Assembly (NCBI GenBank): GCA_012184525.1
Contig: WOFQ01000003.1
Span: forward strand, 1,447,417 to 1,511,416
Length of the DNA: 64,000 nucleotides
Direction: 5' to 3'
From: Xenoacremonium recifei
Lineage: Eukaryota > Ascomycota > Sordariomycetes > Hypocreales > Nectriaceae
This document shows, one piece after another, positions 45,065-56,600 of this stretch. The notes under the pieces were generated by a model. It did not search any database, was not told where the DNA came from, and was given only the letters and a program-made list of their open reading frames with translations. The position numbers were made by a program, and so were the translations under genes. Each line of letters starts with the position of its first letter. The stretch's first letter is position 1.

Positions 45065-45722
45065 GCTGGCGACGGGGCGGGGCGCAGAGTGTGTTTGCCG
45101 GAAGCTACGGAGCTGAAGGGTGCGAAGCTGAGGCGCCTTCTGAGTGGATGAGCCGCGAGGTTCAGGCTGTGTGCATCAGAACGTTTGGGCTGTGAGGTTG
45201 CCTTTTCTCATACTAGGCAGCCCTGATTTTATTTCTGCAGAGCTACACGATGCTCAAGGTAGTTCGAGGAGTTGAGATAGACGCGGGCACCGGGGTATGT
45301 TCAGTGTTTCTGCACGGGATGTCCGAGTTACCAGTTCGAATAGGGCGCGGACGGGATAGGGTCAAGAAATGCATTTTGCTTCTCTCTTTGCGTGTAAGCA
45401 CTCAATCTTATTTTCGATGCCGAGCTTTGGTCGATTTTGGGGGTGTCGAATGGTCACAGGCTGCATGCCTTCCGTCGAGACGGGGTACGGAGTAAAGTTG
45501 TCCGAGCAGAAGGTGCAACACTTCCGTTCAGGCATGTGTCAGTCAGTCAGTCAGTCTCTAGGCGGGGTTGACTTGAAGAGGGGTTATCTGTGTATCGCAG
45601 CGACCCACATTAGCTTCGTCGAACTCCCAGCGGCGCGATGCCAGATCAACGCAAAACTCCACGACGCCGCTGTTTCGAGCTTTCAACACCAAAAAGCGTA
45701 GGCTTTATCCCTCCACGCCAAG
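45065..45722. other. Intergenic region
   Basis: The 3' flank of the ceramidase gene and the leader of prefoldin 1. A short TCAG repeat lies at 45539-45556. No gene is seen. Confidence 0.4.
45539..45556. repeat. TCAG tandem repeat
   Basis: Four and a half copies of a four-base unit, seen directly. Confidence 0.7.
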
Positions 45723-46287
45723 ATGGCCATCCCAAATGAAGCTTTGCAAAAGGTACGACTGATTTACGGACTGGATCTTTCCGGGAAGGGCGGGATGGGG
45801 AAGCCTATTCTGTGAACGGCAGTCTGGAGCTCTCAGCTCTGCCCACCCTCAGAACAATGACCGTGGACTCCTTTTCTGACTACAGAGCTGCAGTTGGTGC
45901 GCGAGATTGAGACGCAAGCGCTGGCAGCGCAGCAGCAAATCGGCCTTGCGCGCACACAGATGACGGCGAAGCAGCGTGAGCAACGGCTCGTACGCCTCAC
46001 CCTGAGTGAGATGGCGACGCTGCCCAAGGATGCCGTTGTGTACGAGGGCGTGGGCAAGATGTAGGTCCTCCACTAAGGCGCCTATTGGCCTCACATCACG
46101 GTGACCAAGACTGACGTACGCCTGCAGGTTTGTGTCCCTGCCTGTGGACTCGCTGCGGCAGAAGCTGGAAAGTCAGACGTCGGATCTGGATGGAGAGGTG
46201 GAAAAGCTGGGCCAGCGGCTGCTGTATCTGGAGACGACGCACAAGAATAGCCGCGAGCACATCGAGCAGATGCTCGGCAGCAAGTAG
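45723..46287 (+). CDS. PFD1: Prefoldin subunit 1
   Basis: Three exons, 45723..45752, 45894..46060, 46128..46287, give 118 residues. Prefoldin is the hexameric cytosolic chaperone that passes unfolded actin and tubulin to CCT. Subunit 1 is a beta-type subunit with two coiled-coil helices around a beta-hairpin. Seen: helix 1 (EALQKLVREIETQALAAQQQIGLARTQMTAKQREQRL), then the hairpin (LPKDAVVYEGVGKMFVSLPVDSL) and helix 2 (RQKLESQTSDLDGEVEKLGQRLLYLETT). The acceptor CAG at 45891-45893 is chosen over an earlier CAG because only it keeps the frame. Confidence 0.9.
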
Positions 46288-47215
46288 AGACGGCAGCAAG
46301 CGCCGCCGCGCGGCCAGGCCAGGCCAGGCCAGGCCCAGGCCGCCAGGAAGCTGGCCGACGAGGGAGTTTCAGCAGCCGTTGGGTTGCGGAGGGAGGCGTG
46401 ACGCCGCGGTGTCGGTCTTTGGCGTGATCAGCCCTACCAAGCCGCCAACCACGAGCAGAGCAGGGCAGAGCGGCATCCACCCCGACAGCAGCAGCAGCAC
46501 GGCCAACAGCAGCGGGCGAGCGAGGAGGAGGTGGTGGTCCTGGGATTGCGTCGTCTGCCTATCGCAGGCTCGCGCTCGCCGAGTTCCATGCGCACATCCT
46601 GGCGCTTGATTAGTCGCGACATGCAGCAATGTCCAGCTCGGCGGGACCGCGCCCCCCGAAGTGGGCCAACGCTTGATGCTTAGCAACCCTCCCTCCTCAT
46701 CCTCCTCCTTGGATCAGGTATCTCAGATACGCCAGTACAAACAACGATGCCGCTGTTGAAACGGTCCCAGCCCCGGCCTGTCGGCCTCGCAGCACGCCTC
46801 GCCCAATCCGAGCCTCTCGTTACGTGCCGCAGACCCTCCTCGGTGTGCTGAAAAGCGCGCGCCCGCCTCGACCCGTACCGCCCTTGGCCGGTGCACATGT
46901 ACATGCTTAAGATGCTCCCCCCTGGTCGCCCATCCCATCCCATGCTCCTCCTCCTCAGCCTGCGATTCCGCCCCCACCACGTCTCACCCCAGCCCCCTCT
47001 CCTCTCCCATCCATGCTTGTCCAGAAGTCCCTCCGGTCTCAGTCCAGCCCTACCGCCGTGCCGCCCAAATATCCCTACCCTCCCACCACCAGGATGCCCC
47101 TCATTTCGTCTTACTCCCTCCTCCATCTCACTCACCCGACTTCGGTCTCTCTTCACACCTCTGTGATCTATACTCTTTGTGCCTTGTCACCACCGAGCAG
47201 TGGCCCTACTACACC
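46288..47215. other. Intergenic region
   Basis: About 0.93 kb of GC-rich sequence. It begins with a CCAGG repeat and ends in a C/T-rich leader before the next gene. Frames here are composition artefacts. Confidence 0.4.
46313..46340. repeat. CCAGG(C) tandem repeat
   Basis: Five or so imperfect copies of a five-base unit just after the prefoldin stop codon, seen directly. Confidence 0.75.
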
Positions 47216-48671
47216 ATGAGCAGCTACTACGAGGACGACGAGGATCTCGACATCCACGTGCGCCGCAGTCACTCTCCTCATCCCGTGCGCTATGTCCAGA
47301 GCCCTCCCCGACCCCGCAGCTACTATGGACCTCCAGCTGGACCGAGCTATCTCGTCCCAGAGAGACACACCACTGTCATCTCGAGATCTCGCTCGAGGGA
47401 ACGCTCACGGTCTCGCGACCGGCGATCAAGCCCGCCTCTGTCTCAACCCCCCGCTCCCGTCATCATCAACAACCGCATCTATCAGGATCATTCCTCCGAT
47501 GAAGAGGATGTGCGCCGTCTTCAGCTGATCAAGACTACACGCCGCCGGCACGGTCACTCGCGCTCCAGCTCCAGCTCCAGCTCTCGTTCTCGATCCCGTT
47601 CTCGCTCTCACTCACACTCCCATTCGCGCTCCAGGTCGTCTGTGGCCTACAAGACGCGCGAGGAGTGGGAGGCTGAACAAGCCCGCCTGGACCTCGAGAG
47701 GCTGCAAATTGCCACCACACGAGACAAGGAACAGCAGCGACTCGCCAAGGAGTATCGCGAGGAAGCCGAGCTCCAACGCGCGAAGCAGGAGCTCAACGAA
47801 GCCAAGGCGCGCGAGGCACGCGCCAAGGAGAAGGCAATCATGAAGCAGGACCTTGAGCTGCAGCGTCTCAGGGAGGATGATGAAGAAGCTGCTGAGAAGA
47901 AACGCCGCGAGAAGGAGGCTGCCGCGGCAGTAGAGCGGTACAGGCAGCAGGAGCTTGACCGCCAAGCCAAGGAGAAGAAGATTAAGGAGGAGAAGGAGAA
48001 GGAAGCTGCTGAGGCTGTCGAGCGCTACAAGCAAAAGGAGGCCGAGCGCATCGCCAAGGAGAAGAGGGAGAAGGAGGAGCAGGAGCGCGAGTACCGACAC
48101 CGGCTCGAAGACCACCTGATCAAGTCTGGTCTCGACGAAGCCGCCATTGCTGCCATTATGAAGAACGAGAAGATCAAGAAGTCTCCCGCCCCGGGCCCTG
48201 TCCCTGTCCCCATCCACGGTGTTCCCGCCGTGGTTCCGGTCGCCGGCGCTCGTCCGACGTTCACGCGTATGTCGCGCAAGCATCTGTCCATCGAGACACT
48301 GCGGGCTTTCAATGTCGAGTTCGATCTTGATGTGGTATGTCATATGTCACCGTCCTCGCCGCTCTCATGTCGGCGCCCCTGTTGCAACTGAAACTGACCT
48401 TCTCTGCTAGGATCCCGAGTACATCCTGATCAAGCGTTGGGTTCCCGAGTGGGAGCAGGATCAGCTCTGGAAGCACACCAAGTACATCCGCGAGAAGCGA
48501 GGCAAGCTGCTTCTGATTGAGGAGAAGAAGCACCACGACAAGATGCTCTTGGTCGAGGAAAAGAGACATTCTCGTCTTGAACCCGAGTTCGAGTGGGTGC
48601 GCAAGAAGGAGCGCAAGAGGAGCAAGTCGCCTTCGCTCCTGATGTATTTGGCTGGCGGCCGCCCGTCTTGA
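47216..48671 (+). CDS. RS-rich coiled-coil protein with conserved C-terminal domain
   Basis: Two exons, 47216..48334 and 48411..48671, give 459 residues. Residues 1-145 are acidic at first, then Pro/Tyr-rich, then Arg/Ser dipeptides (SRSRSRERSRSRDRR and a second RS block). Residues ~150-310 are a highly charged Glu/Lys/Arg coiled coil. The C-terminal ~100 residues are a compact domain (TFTRMSRKHLSIETLRAFNVEFDLDVDPEYILIKRWVPEWEQDQLWKHTKYIRE). I recall this from many filamentous fungi as a domain of unknown function, possibly the one labelled DUF8035. The intron falls inside that domain. RS repeats suggest an RNA-linked or nuclear role, which is inference only. The start is the first ATG; the upstream frame opens only with TTG. 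Confidence 0.8.
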
Positions 48672-48820
48672 TTCTGGGGATATCACTAGATTTGAGCTTG
48701 ACGTTGGATGGAGAAAGGATGTTTGTTTTTCATTGATGGGTAGCACGGATGTTGAAGCAAAGCTTTCACACATAGCTGCAAGTGCAGACTTCACGAGATG
48801 ACGAATACCACGATGACGAC

Positions 48821-48825
<5 letters not shown>

Positions 48826-48865
<40 letters not shown>
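48826..48865. repeat. (GA)n microsatellite
   Basis: About 40 bases of GA dinucleotides between the RS-rich gene and HEM25, which converge here. Seen directly. Confidence 0.9.
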
Positions 48866-48868
<3 letters not shown>

Positions 48869-48947
48869 GTGAGGGCTAACAAGTTGATAAACGCCATGAT
48901 TCTATTCCTGAGACGAGTTTGGTACATCTATAGTTTACAAGATATTG

Positions 48948-49995
48948 TTACATTCCGGCCCGCCGTATTAGTTCCTCGTACACTGTCCACGCGAGAGCGG
49001 AGCTGAGAGCCTTACGGCTCATGCGGAGAGCGAGACCGTCCCAAAGCGAGCGGAAGCCCTCTTGATTGATCATCTTGTACCATGCATGCCAGATGTTTCG
49101 GTACTCATGCGGTTGTAGTTGGATGCGGGTTTTCACTGTGTCGAAGGGGTTGGAGACAACAGAACATGCCGCGCCAGCCAACATGGCAGAAGAGAAGTTG
49201 ACAGAGCTGGCCATGGTAGCTTGCATGTCTTTGGGGTTCTTCTGAGTAGACACGACCGGTGATACGAGCGAGCCCAGCTGTGACTTGAGCATCTCATAGA
49301 AGAGGACGTACATGCCCGCATACGGAGCGTCTCGAAGCGCAGTTGCACCGAACCCAGAGAAGAAGCCCCGCATACCATCCGTTCGGCGTATGTCAGTGGC
49401 CGCCGCGACCAGTGATGGGTAGGCATAAAGGCTGGACTCAAACCGAACCTTGATGACGGTGAGAGGCATGAGCACGAAGCCGGCAAAGGTCCGCGCAACG
49501 GCTCCCGAGATCAAGTTGGCCGAGTTGGTGAGAGTCGGCAACGCAGACGAGCCGCCCTTGCTCTGGAGGCGGCGACCAAGGATGCCTGTCTTTTGGGCAT
49601 GTTGGCGGATGGCATTGAGGGAGGTGAAGTAGAGAGCTGAACCAAAGCCAGTCCGGAGAGCCGACGGAACGGTTCCGCGCCAGAGAGCTTGCACCAGGTT
49701 TGGTGACTGTCGAATGTCCCGTAGACAAGCGGCCAGTGACGAATGACCCGACTGCTGCACCCGGGTCTTGAGCAGATCAAGAGGCTGCAAGATCACGGCC
49801 GAAGCGACACCAGAGCCCAGACCTGACACGAAGTGGCGTGCTGCAGAGTTTGAGTCAGCAGGGAAGGTTCGGGTGCTATGGCGGTGCAATTGGCGTACCT
49901 GAATTTGCTTGCCGCGGAGGCTGACGGGCACTCATCTCCGGAGGAGCAGCAAGGCCATCTTCTCGTGCTGGGGAATTGGCGATATTCAGGCCCAT
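48948..49995 (-). CDS. HEM25: Mitochondrial glycine carrier (SLC25A38 / Hem25)
   Basis: Two exons on the minus strand, 49995..49899 and 49840..48948, give 329 residues. Hem25 imports glycine into mitochondria for the first step of heme synthesis. Three carrier repeats are visible with the Px(D/E)xx(K/R) signatures PLDLLKTR, PLTVIKVR (Thr in place of the acid) and PFDTVKTR. SLC25A38 hallmarks are ARHFVSGLGSGVASAVILQPLDLLKTRVQQ and LWRGTVPSALRTGFGSALYF, then GFFSGFGATALRDAPYAGMYVLFYE. Two in-frame starts exist: ATG 49995 (MGLNIANSP) and ATG 49935 (MSARQPP); the shorter one would also give a complete carrier. The second exon alone opens further upstream in a non-coding frame. Confidence 0.9.
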
Positions 49996-50170
49996 GGCTG
50001 ATGGCAGACGTCACCCGCCTCATCCACTCATGGCAATGTGTGTGGATGGGCGGAAAGACCCAAGAGTCAAGCGCCCCATAAGCTAGGAAGGAAATTTCGC
50101 TTTTTTGCATATCGCCTTGAAGCATTTCTGAGCTTTGACCGAGACCATCAACCAGACATGTGCCAGACAA

Positions 50171-51448
50171 TTATCGAGTTCCAGAACTCGACCCGACTCC
50201 CTGGCTCTGGCTTTGATTGCCCCGATAATCACCGATTACGGATTCCAGTCGGCCTGCCAGGAGACGATGGCGTTTGACCACCTCGACCCATTCTGTTACA
50301 CCGATGGTGGCTAAGAGCAATCCAAAGTCGGCTCCTAGCCGCCCGAGACTCCCAGCACAATAAAGCACCTGAGTGAGAATGCTCTCCCTCGAGGCCTGGT
50401 CTTTGACAGTGGGCAAATATATACGAAGCGTCTCCAAAAGCAACTCAACTAAATGCATCGGGAAGCTGGCCATGGGCGATGGCAGAAGTCGCAGCGGATC
50501 TGCGTCGTCATTGGGTCTGCTTGACAACCCAGTGCTAATGTTCTTGAACACCGAGATGATGTTGAAGCTCTGCTCGCGGAAGATCTCGATGAATCGCTTC
50601 AGATATCGTTCTGTTTGTTGGCCACCAGACCACGAGCTCGCCACCTTGTCTTGCCGCAACCGCTCCTCGTCCGCGAGAACCCTTAGTGGCTCCAATGCCT
50701 CGAGCGTTGTCACCAACGTAGCCAATCGACAGACCAAAAACACTGCAGGTAGCGCATCCTCTGAAGGCGTACCCGAGACCAAGTCGGGAACGATGCGCTT
50801 CAACCAGCCCATGGTGCGAACAGCAGCAGCCAGCTTGAGGCTAGGGGTCTTTAGAGTCGCAATGAGATCGGCTGCCATTTGTCGTATGGCCGCATCGGCC
50901 TCTTCCAGCACGGAGGAGACGAGCGGCGAAGTTGGGTATAGAGATGCAAGGCGGCGCACATGGGCGTAGAGCTCCAGGGTAGACGAGTAGTTGACGGGAG
51001 CGGTAGACACGGCGGACGTGAGGAGAGGCGGCATTTCCATGACATCGACTAGTCGTTCGGAGTTCCTCAGGAGCAGCAAAGCCTCTTTCCGTCGAGTTAG
51101 CAGCTTGTTGTCACTGGCCTTGCCGAAGTTGGACGAGAAGTGCTCGGCGTGAGAGTCGAGGCGGGGGACTGCTTGGATCAGATCGGCCGCTCTCTGGGAA
51201 AGCAGAGGCAGGGTCTGCCGCAGAGAGGCATGGCTGGCAGCCGAGTCGACTACGGCTTTGTGTGAGCGTTTCGAGAGTGCTTGCATCGAGAGGAGGAGGC
51301 TGTTGGCAACTTGGGTGAGGTGCTGCGGCTCGGATGTTTCGAGGACCTCTGACGATTGCTCCGCGAGGTGGGAGAGGTAGGCCAGGGTTTCGGCGTCTTC
51401 CTGCTGCCCGAGCTCGGGGCTCAACAGGTCTCGTAGTGTTTCGGCCAT
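50171..51448 (-). CDS. COG8: Conserved oligomeric Golgi complex subunit 8
   Basis: A single exon of 425 residues from ATG 51448. COG is an eight-subunit tether for retrograde vesicles within the Golgi; Cog8 belongs to lobe B. The protein is all helical. It shows the Dor1/COG8 pattern: YLSHLAEQSSEVLETSEPQHLTQVANSLLLSMQALSKRSHKAVVDSAASHASLRQTLP, then SERLVDVMEMPPLL and YSSTLELYAHVRRLASLYPTSPLVSSVL. A longer in-frame ATG at 51577 would add 43 residues that do not resemble the family, so the shorter start is preferred. It shares its promoter region with the TLC-domain gene. Confidence 0.88.
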   Translation of the reverse strand: MAETLRDLLSPELGQQEDAETLAYLSHLAEQSSEVLETSEPQHLTQVANSLLLSMQALSKRSHKAVVDSAASHASLRQTLPLLSQRAADLIQAVPRLDSHAEHFSSNFGKASDNKLLTRRKEALLLLRNSERLVDVMEMPPLLTSAVSTAPVNYSSTLELYAHVRRLASLYPTSPLVSSVLEEADAAIRQMAADLIATLKTPSLKLAAAVRTMGWLKRIVPDLVSGTPSEDALPAVFLVCRLATLVTTLEALEPLRVLADEERLRQDKVASSWSGGQQTERYLKRFIEIFREQSFNIISVFKNISTGLSSRPNDDADPLRLLPSPMASFPMHLVELLLETLRIYLPTVKDQASRESILTQVLYCAGSLGRLGADFGLLLATIGVTEWVEVVKRHRLLAGRLESVIGDYRGNQSQSQGVGSSSGTR

Positions 51449-51870
51449 TGCGGGTTTCCTTTGTCTTGCCGTGATGCTCCCGCTCGACGTCGCTAGAGTG
51501 GCAGTATAGGAGAGCTCCTGTGGGGGGTAGACGGTGAGCCAGGGGTTCCTCTTACAAGGATATTCCACTTCATGCATATAGCCCGCTGGATCTGCACGTG
51601 CCTCTCCCCAACAAACGCAGTCATGGGGGACCTTTCATGTCAGATGGGGGGTCCATGTGCCATTGACTCGGGGAGCTCAGCCTTGGCTTTCGTCCGCTTC
51701 ATATATCATCGCCAGGGTCGTCTCGACGCCGCCGCCGCATCGCCCCCTTTCACGACACCGTCCACGTTGCCCCCGGCTGCTCTGCGATTACAGCGACCTT
51801 TCTGCGGCTCTGAATTCAACCAGGGCAGCCTCGCGCCCTCTCCCACTTCACTCGCCCCTCCCGACCGACG
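51449..51870. promoter_or_regulatory. Divergent promoter COG8 / TLC-domain gene
   Basis: A 422-base region between two divergent membrane-traffic or lipid genes. It has a C-rich leader before the plus-strand gene. No motif is assigned. Confidence 0.4.
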
Positions 51871-52940
51871 ATGCGAGACCCTTTCTTTATTCCGCCAGTA
51901 CCATGGCTTGTTGAGAAAACTCAGCCCGTGGCCGACTGGCTCGATCTACCAACCCTGCCTCTACATATCCATGAGGTCCTCGCGGCTGCAGCCTTCTACT
52001 TCGTCATCTTCTGGCCCATCTCGCCATGGATCTCCAACCGATTCGCTCCTCAGCATTACTCCAAGCTTCCCCGCAAGAGACGTCTGAACTGGGATGCCCA
52101 CGTTGTGTCTATGGTGCAGAGCTGCCTCATCAACGGTCTGGCGATTTGGGTCATGTGGACAGATGAAGAGCGCAAGCATATGGACCGTCAAGAACGTATA
52201 TGGGGATACACTGGTGCCTCGGCCTTCGTGCAAGCCCTGGCCGCTGGCTACTTCGTCTGGGATCTCATCGTCACCAGCTTCAACTTTGATGTCTTTGGCC
52301 CTGGCACGCTGGCACATGCCGTCGCCGCCTTGCTCGTATACTCCCTTGGTTTCGTGCGTCCCCCCTCCTAGCCTATCTTACTCTGCAGCCTCCCCGCTAA
52401 CTTGCATGTGTACAGCGGCCGTTCCTGAACTACTATGGATGCGTCTTCATCCTATGGGAACTCTCCACCCCCTTTCTTAATGTTCACTGGTTCATGGACA
52501 AGCTGGATATGACGGGCACGCGCGCCCAGTTATACAACGGCATCCTGCTTCTCTTCACTTTCTTCTCCTGCCGCCTCGTTTACGGGACCTACTCCTCTAT
52601 TTGTGTCTTCAGCGACCTGTGGGCAGGCATCAACCATCATCCAGACACGGTTAAGCTCGCCTCCCCGCTCATGTCCTTCGCCACTCGGGATTCGACCGTA
52701 CCTGTCTGGCTCGGTGTCGCATACTTGGCAAGTAATTTGACGCTCAACTCGCTTAACTTTTACTGGTTCTTTATGATGATCCGTGCTGTCCGGAAGCGCT
52801 TTGAACCCTCGAAGGCCTCGGAGAAAAAGGAGACCCGAAGGATTTCAGTCACCGAAGCAGACATCGATCTCGACGTTGATCTGCCTAGCGTTGCCTCTGG
52901 TGCTGTCAAGGTCCCCAAGGCCCGGCGACGAAAAGCGTAA
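51871..52940 (+). CDS. TLC-domain membrane protein (TMEM56/TLCD4-like)
   Basis: Two exons, 51871..52353 and 52416..52940, give 335 residues. About six to seven hydrophobic helices form a TRAM-LAG1-CLN8 domain: ISPWISNRFAPQHYSKL, then RRLNWDAHVVSMVQSCLINGLAIWVMW and AAGYFVWDLIVTSFNFDVFGPGTLAHAVAALLVY. After the intron come FLNYYGCVFILWELSTPFLNVHWFMDKL and a final helical pair. The WE-(L/S)-STPFLN-x-x-W motif is typical of TMEM56-like TLC proteins and is distinct from the HH motif of ceramide synthases. A basic cytosolic tail ends RRRKA. Roles proposed for the family include lipid transport or sensing; none is established here. Confidence 0.88.
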
Positions 52941-53621
52941 CTGCTTCGGGACCACCATTGTCTGAATCCGTGTCTTGATGGTGTTCGGCAGGTCATCTTC
53001 ATCCTGTAGAACCCCTGAATTACGGCAGAATTGCCCAATCAGGCCCCGGCGAGGGCCATTTATCTTCTGGCTTATTTTTGCCAAAGGCATACCATTCCAA
53101 CAAGGCAATGCTCTCATAATAAGCGAATCCTTGTAACAAAGGTCTCAGTTGGGTGCTGAAATCGTCAATAGACGAGCATTCATCTTGAACGCCAGCGAAA
53201 TTAGGCCCGAGAACTTTGAGCGTTTCTTGTTGAGCTGGCTCGACAACTTTACGTGATTGCGGAACGCGATATATTTTAACTCAGTTGGGAATGGTGTGGT
53301 ATTATCACGGACTGGCAATTTATCGAGAAGGGGTTTGAACGGCGTCAGGAACTGGGGAGCAAGAGCTAGGCCACAGATTCGATCTTCATAATCACCAAGC
53401 CTTGGATCATAGAGATTTCGTAGATGTTTTAATGCATACAGGCAGCACAAGAGAGGCCCTCTCTGAATCAACTATAAATCACCTCAACGCTTAGTATCTA
53501 ATTATGTCTACTATGACATGCTCTCGAATTGTGATGCTACAGGCTGGGTTATGTCCAAGTCGTGGCCAGCGCCTACCGCCAGCTCCGAAGGTTGCAAGCA
53601 GGGAATTCACAGTTACAGTTG
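52941..53621. other. Intergenic region with a coding-like relic
   Basis: It holds the 3' flank of the TLC gene and the 3' UTR of SLA1. A start-less coding-like frame (53145-53471, minus) is listed separately. Confidence 0.4.
53145..53471 (-). pseudogene. Coding-like fragment without a start
   Basis: A 108-codon frame on the minus strand, preceded directly by a stop in the same frame. No ATG lies near its beginning. It reads like a real protein (KHLRNLYDPRLGDYEDRICGLALAPQFLTPFKPLLDKLP, then FPTELKYIAFRNHVKLSSQL). I do not recognise it. A TATAG acceptor sits immediately before it, so it could be a terminal exon, but upstream sequence belongs to SLA1's 3' end. It may be a relic of a lost gene. 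Confidence 0.3.
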
Positions 53622-56600
53622 TTAAAAGCCAAATGGATTTTGGGGTGCTGTTTTGATGTTTAGCAATGATACAGAGTGGATGACGCAGAGTCAAGGCGGA
53701 TCACTTACTTGCTTGGGCCAGGTTTGCCCTGCGCCCGGTTGGTTGAGGAGTGAGTCTCTTCGTCTCGCTGGAAACCCCGAAGCGGACTGGAGGGGCTGGA
53801 CCTGTCTGCTGAGGCTGCAGCGGCTGCAATGGTTGAGACATGACGCTGCCCATGCCATTCACGCCGGTCATTTGCGGTTGCATCATGCCAGTTCTCTGGG
53901 GCTCCAAGGGCGGAGGGAGGTAGTTGTTGATGCCACCAGGCGGTGCCTGACCAAAACCCGGTTGCGGTGCAGGGAAGGGTCCTTGGAAGCCGGTCGGTTG
54001 AGGCTGCAGCTGGCTAAACTGGCTCATGCCTGGTGCCCCGGTCATCATCGGCTGCATGAATTGGGCCTGTCCCGGGTTGCCCGTAGGGTAGGCCATCATG
54101 GCGGGGGGAGCTGGCCCGTAACCGGTCATTGCTGGCTGTAGCTGGGGGGGCGGCTGCTGCTGTTGCATCTGTGCCGTGTATTGTTGCTGGAGGCGAGCCT
54201 GAGTTATTTCGTTCAGGCTCTGTCCTGTAGGAGCAACCTGCCCCTGAAGAGTGCCAGTCATCTGCGGCATCATGGCGGGAGGCGAAAACACGCTGGATTG
54301 CGCCGCTTGAGGAGCTGAGAGAGGACGTTGAGGAGGCGGCGGCGGGGCCAGGGATCCTTGGTTTGGAGAGATCTGAGGTGGCGCGGGCCGCTGTCGTAGC
54401 AGGGCCTGGGGAGAAGTGTGACCACTGAGGGCTGCCATCTGGGTAGCTTGCTGCGCTTGTGAGACGCCGGTGAAGAAAGACGGAGTGGCCCCGGCGAGAG
54501 GCTGCGGAACTGCCGCTGGTGCGTGGTTGACGGTAGTTTCCGGCATGGGTGGCGCTGGAGGAGGCTCAGTCTTGCTTGGCTGAAGGGGCTCGGTCAGGAG
54601 AGATAACTCCTGCATAGAGCCCGTCAAGGCTCGGACCGGTGGCGGAGGAGTCGTGATAGCAGGGGCAGCGGCTGCGACAGAGGGTGCAGCTGTAGGAGCA
54701 GGCTCCGTAGCGGGCTTCGGCTTCGTCTCGGGGACTGGTTGCTTAGACGGCTTCACGTCCCAGGCATCGTCATCGAAACCAGAGGTCGAAGCGGGCGGCC
54801 TCGAGTCAGTAACGGGGGCTTTGGTCGAGGGGCTGGTCGCAGCTGGCGACCTGGAGCTCTCGTCAGGGGATCCCGATGCCTCTTGTTTGGAAAAGGCATT
54901 GGCATCAATAACATCGCTGGTCTGGACGGCCGGGGCAGGGCGCCCCTTTCGAGTGTTGTTTCGCAAAGTGCCACCAGGCCCAGAAAACAAGCCCCCCTGA
55001 GAACCCTCGCCCTCGCCTCCCTGATCCGAGGCGAAGCTCACACTTCGCTTGCTACCACGATTGCGACCGAATTTGGCGTCGAGGGAACGCATCACTTTGA
55101 TGATGTCACCCTCGCGAAGCCCAAGGGCTCGCAAGATCGTGGCATCGACGTCCGGCAACACGCTTTCATCCATCGAGTCTTTGACGAAAGCCTGGGCGTA
55201 CCGTTCGCACAGACCCACGGCAACATCGCAAGACAGGAAGAACTGGAACCAATCGTACTCGGGCTTTTGCGGCTTCTCAATCGAAGCACCGGCTTCGGCG
55301 GCCTTCTTCTCCGTCGCTCGGGCTCTCCTAACGTCTGCCAGAGGCTTTTCGTCGTCCAAAGAAATTCCCGTGAGATTCTCGACATACTCAAGATCCTCAC
55401 GGGACATTTTGCTGATGGGTACCGCAATCTTGACTCCATTCATCTTATGAAGATGAATCTTGCCGTCCTTCAACCCCAAGAACTGAGCCTCGACGCTGAA
55501 AGACCGCGAGCGATCAGTCCAAGTGCGCACCTTAGACGAATCCGGTTCTAAATTGTCATGATTGTCAGTATCTGCTCATGATTTTCGCGGGATAGATCGA
55601 GCTACTGAAACCAGTAGATCCAAGGATCGCGTCGTGTAATAAAGGGGCCAAGACTCACTCGACTTGGATTTGGCGCTGCCGCCGTCGCTTCGTCCATTTT
55701 CGTGTCGACTCCGCTGTTGACCCAAATTACTACCATTCTCTCGCGCCATGAGACTGCTGCCTCTTTCGGGGAGAGGCATTCCAGGCCCTACCTGCTGCGG
55801 TTCCTTGCTAGCCCTGATGGCCTCTTTGGTCAACCGTATCTCTTCCAACCGATTCTGCTCAACTAGGGACTTTGCTGAGTTGAGCCCCGAGCTTGATGGA
55901 GGCGGAGTAACGGTGCCTGTGATTTCGATATAGCTGCTTGGAACGACGCCCTCCTTGCCGTTCTTCAACCGCCGGACCTGCCACCACTCTTCACTCTTCG
56001 TATCATCCAAGATGATGACTTCATCACCAATCCCGACTGTTACCTCATCGTCGCCTTGAGCCATGAAGTCGTAGAGAATCTGGCCCTTCCTCTGGCTGCG
56101 TCCTGTTCCCGCCATGATGACCTCCCGAAGACCCTCCGCCCGTACGGCGCCAGCCATCTCGCCGAGAGCATTCACAATCTCTTCTGCGGTGTCCTTGGCA
56201 CCTGCATGGAAGTCGACGCTCTTGCTGGGACGCACAAGCTCCATGAAAACATGCTTTCCTTCACGGGAGTAATGTGTCATTCGATCGGCTGTCCATTCCT
56301 GCGATGGGCCGTCTGAAGCCCGTTCAGGCGCGATTAGGATCGTCCCAGTCCCCAAATTGATTCCGAGAGTCGTTGGCATCTTCTTCCGCTTGCCCATGAC
56401 CGACACCATCTCGTTGATGTTGTACATGTGAAAGCCACCGGGGGTACGGAAGGTTTCGACCGGCGTTGAGGCTTCTACTGGGGAGATTGGGTCGTCATAA
56501 GTCGGGGACACCTGCACAGGTTGACGCGGGCGTGCCGGTAATACAGGAGATCGGACAGGCTCGTCATCGAATTCTTCGGCTTCGTGGTAAGGTGCGGGAT

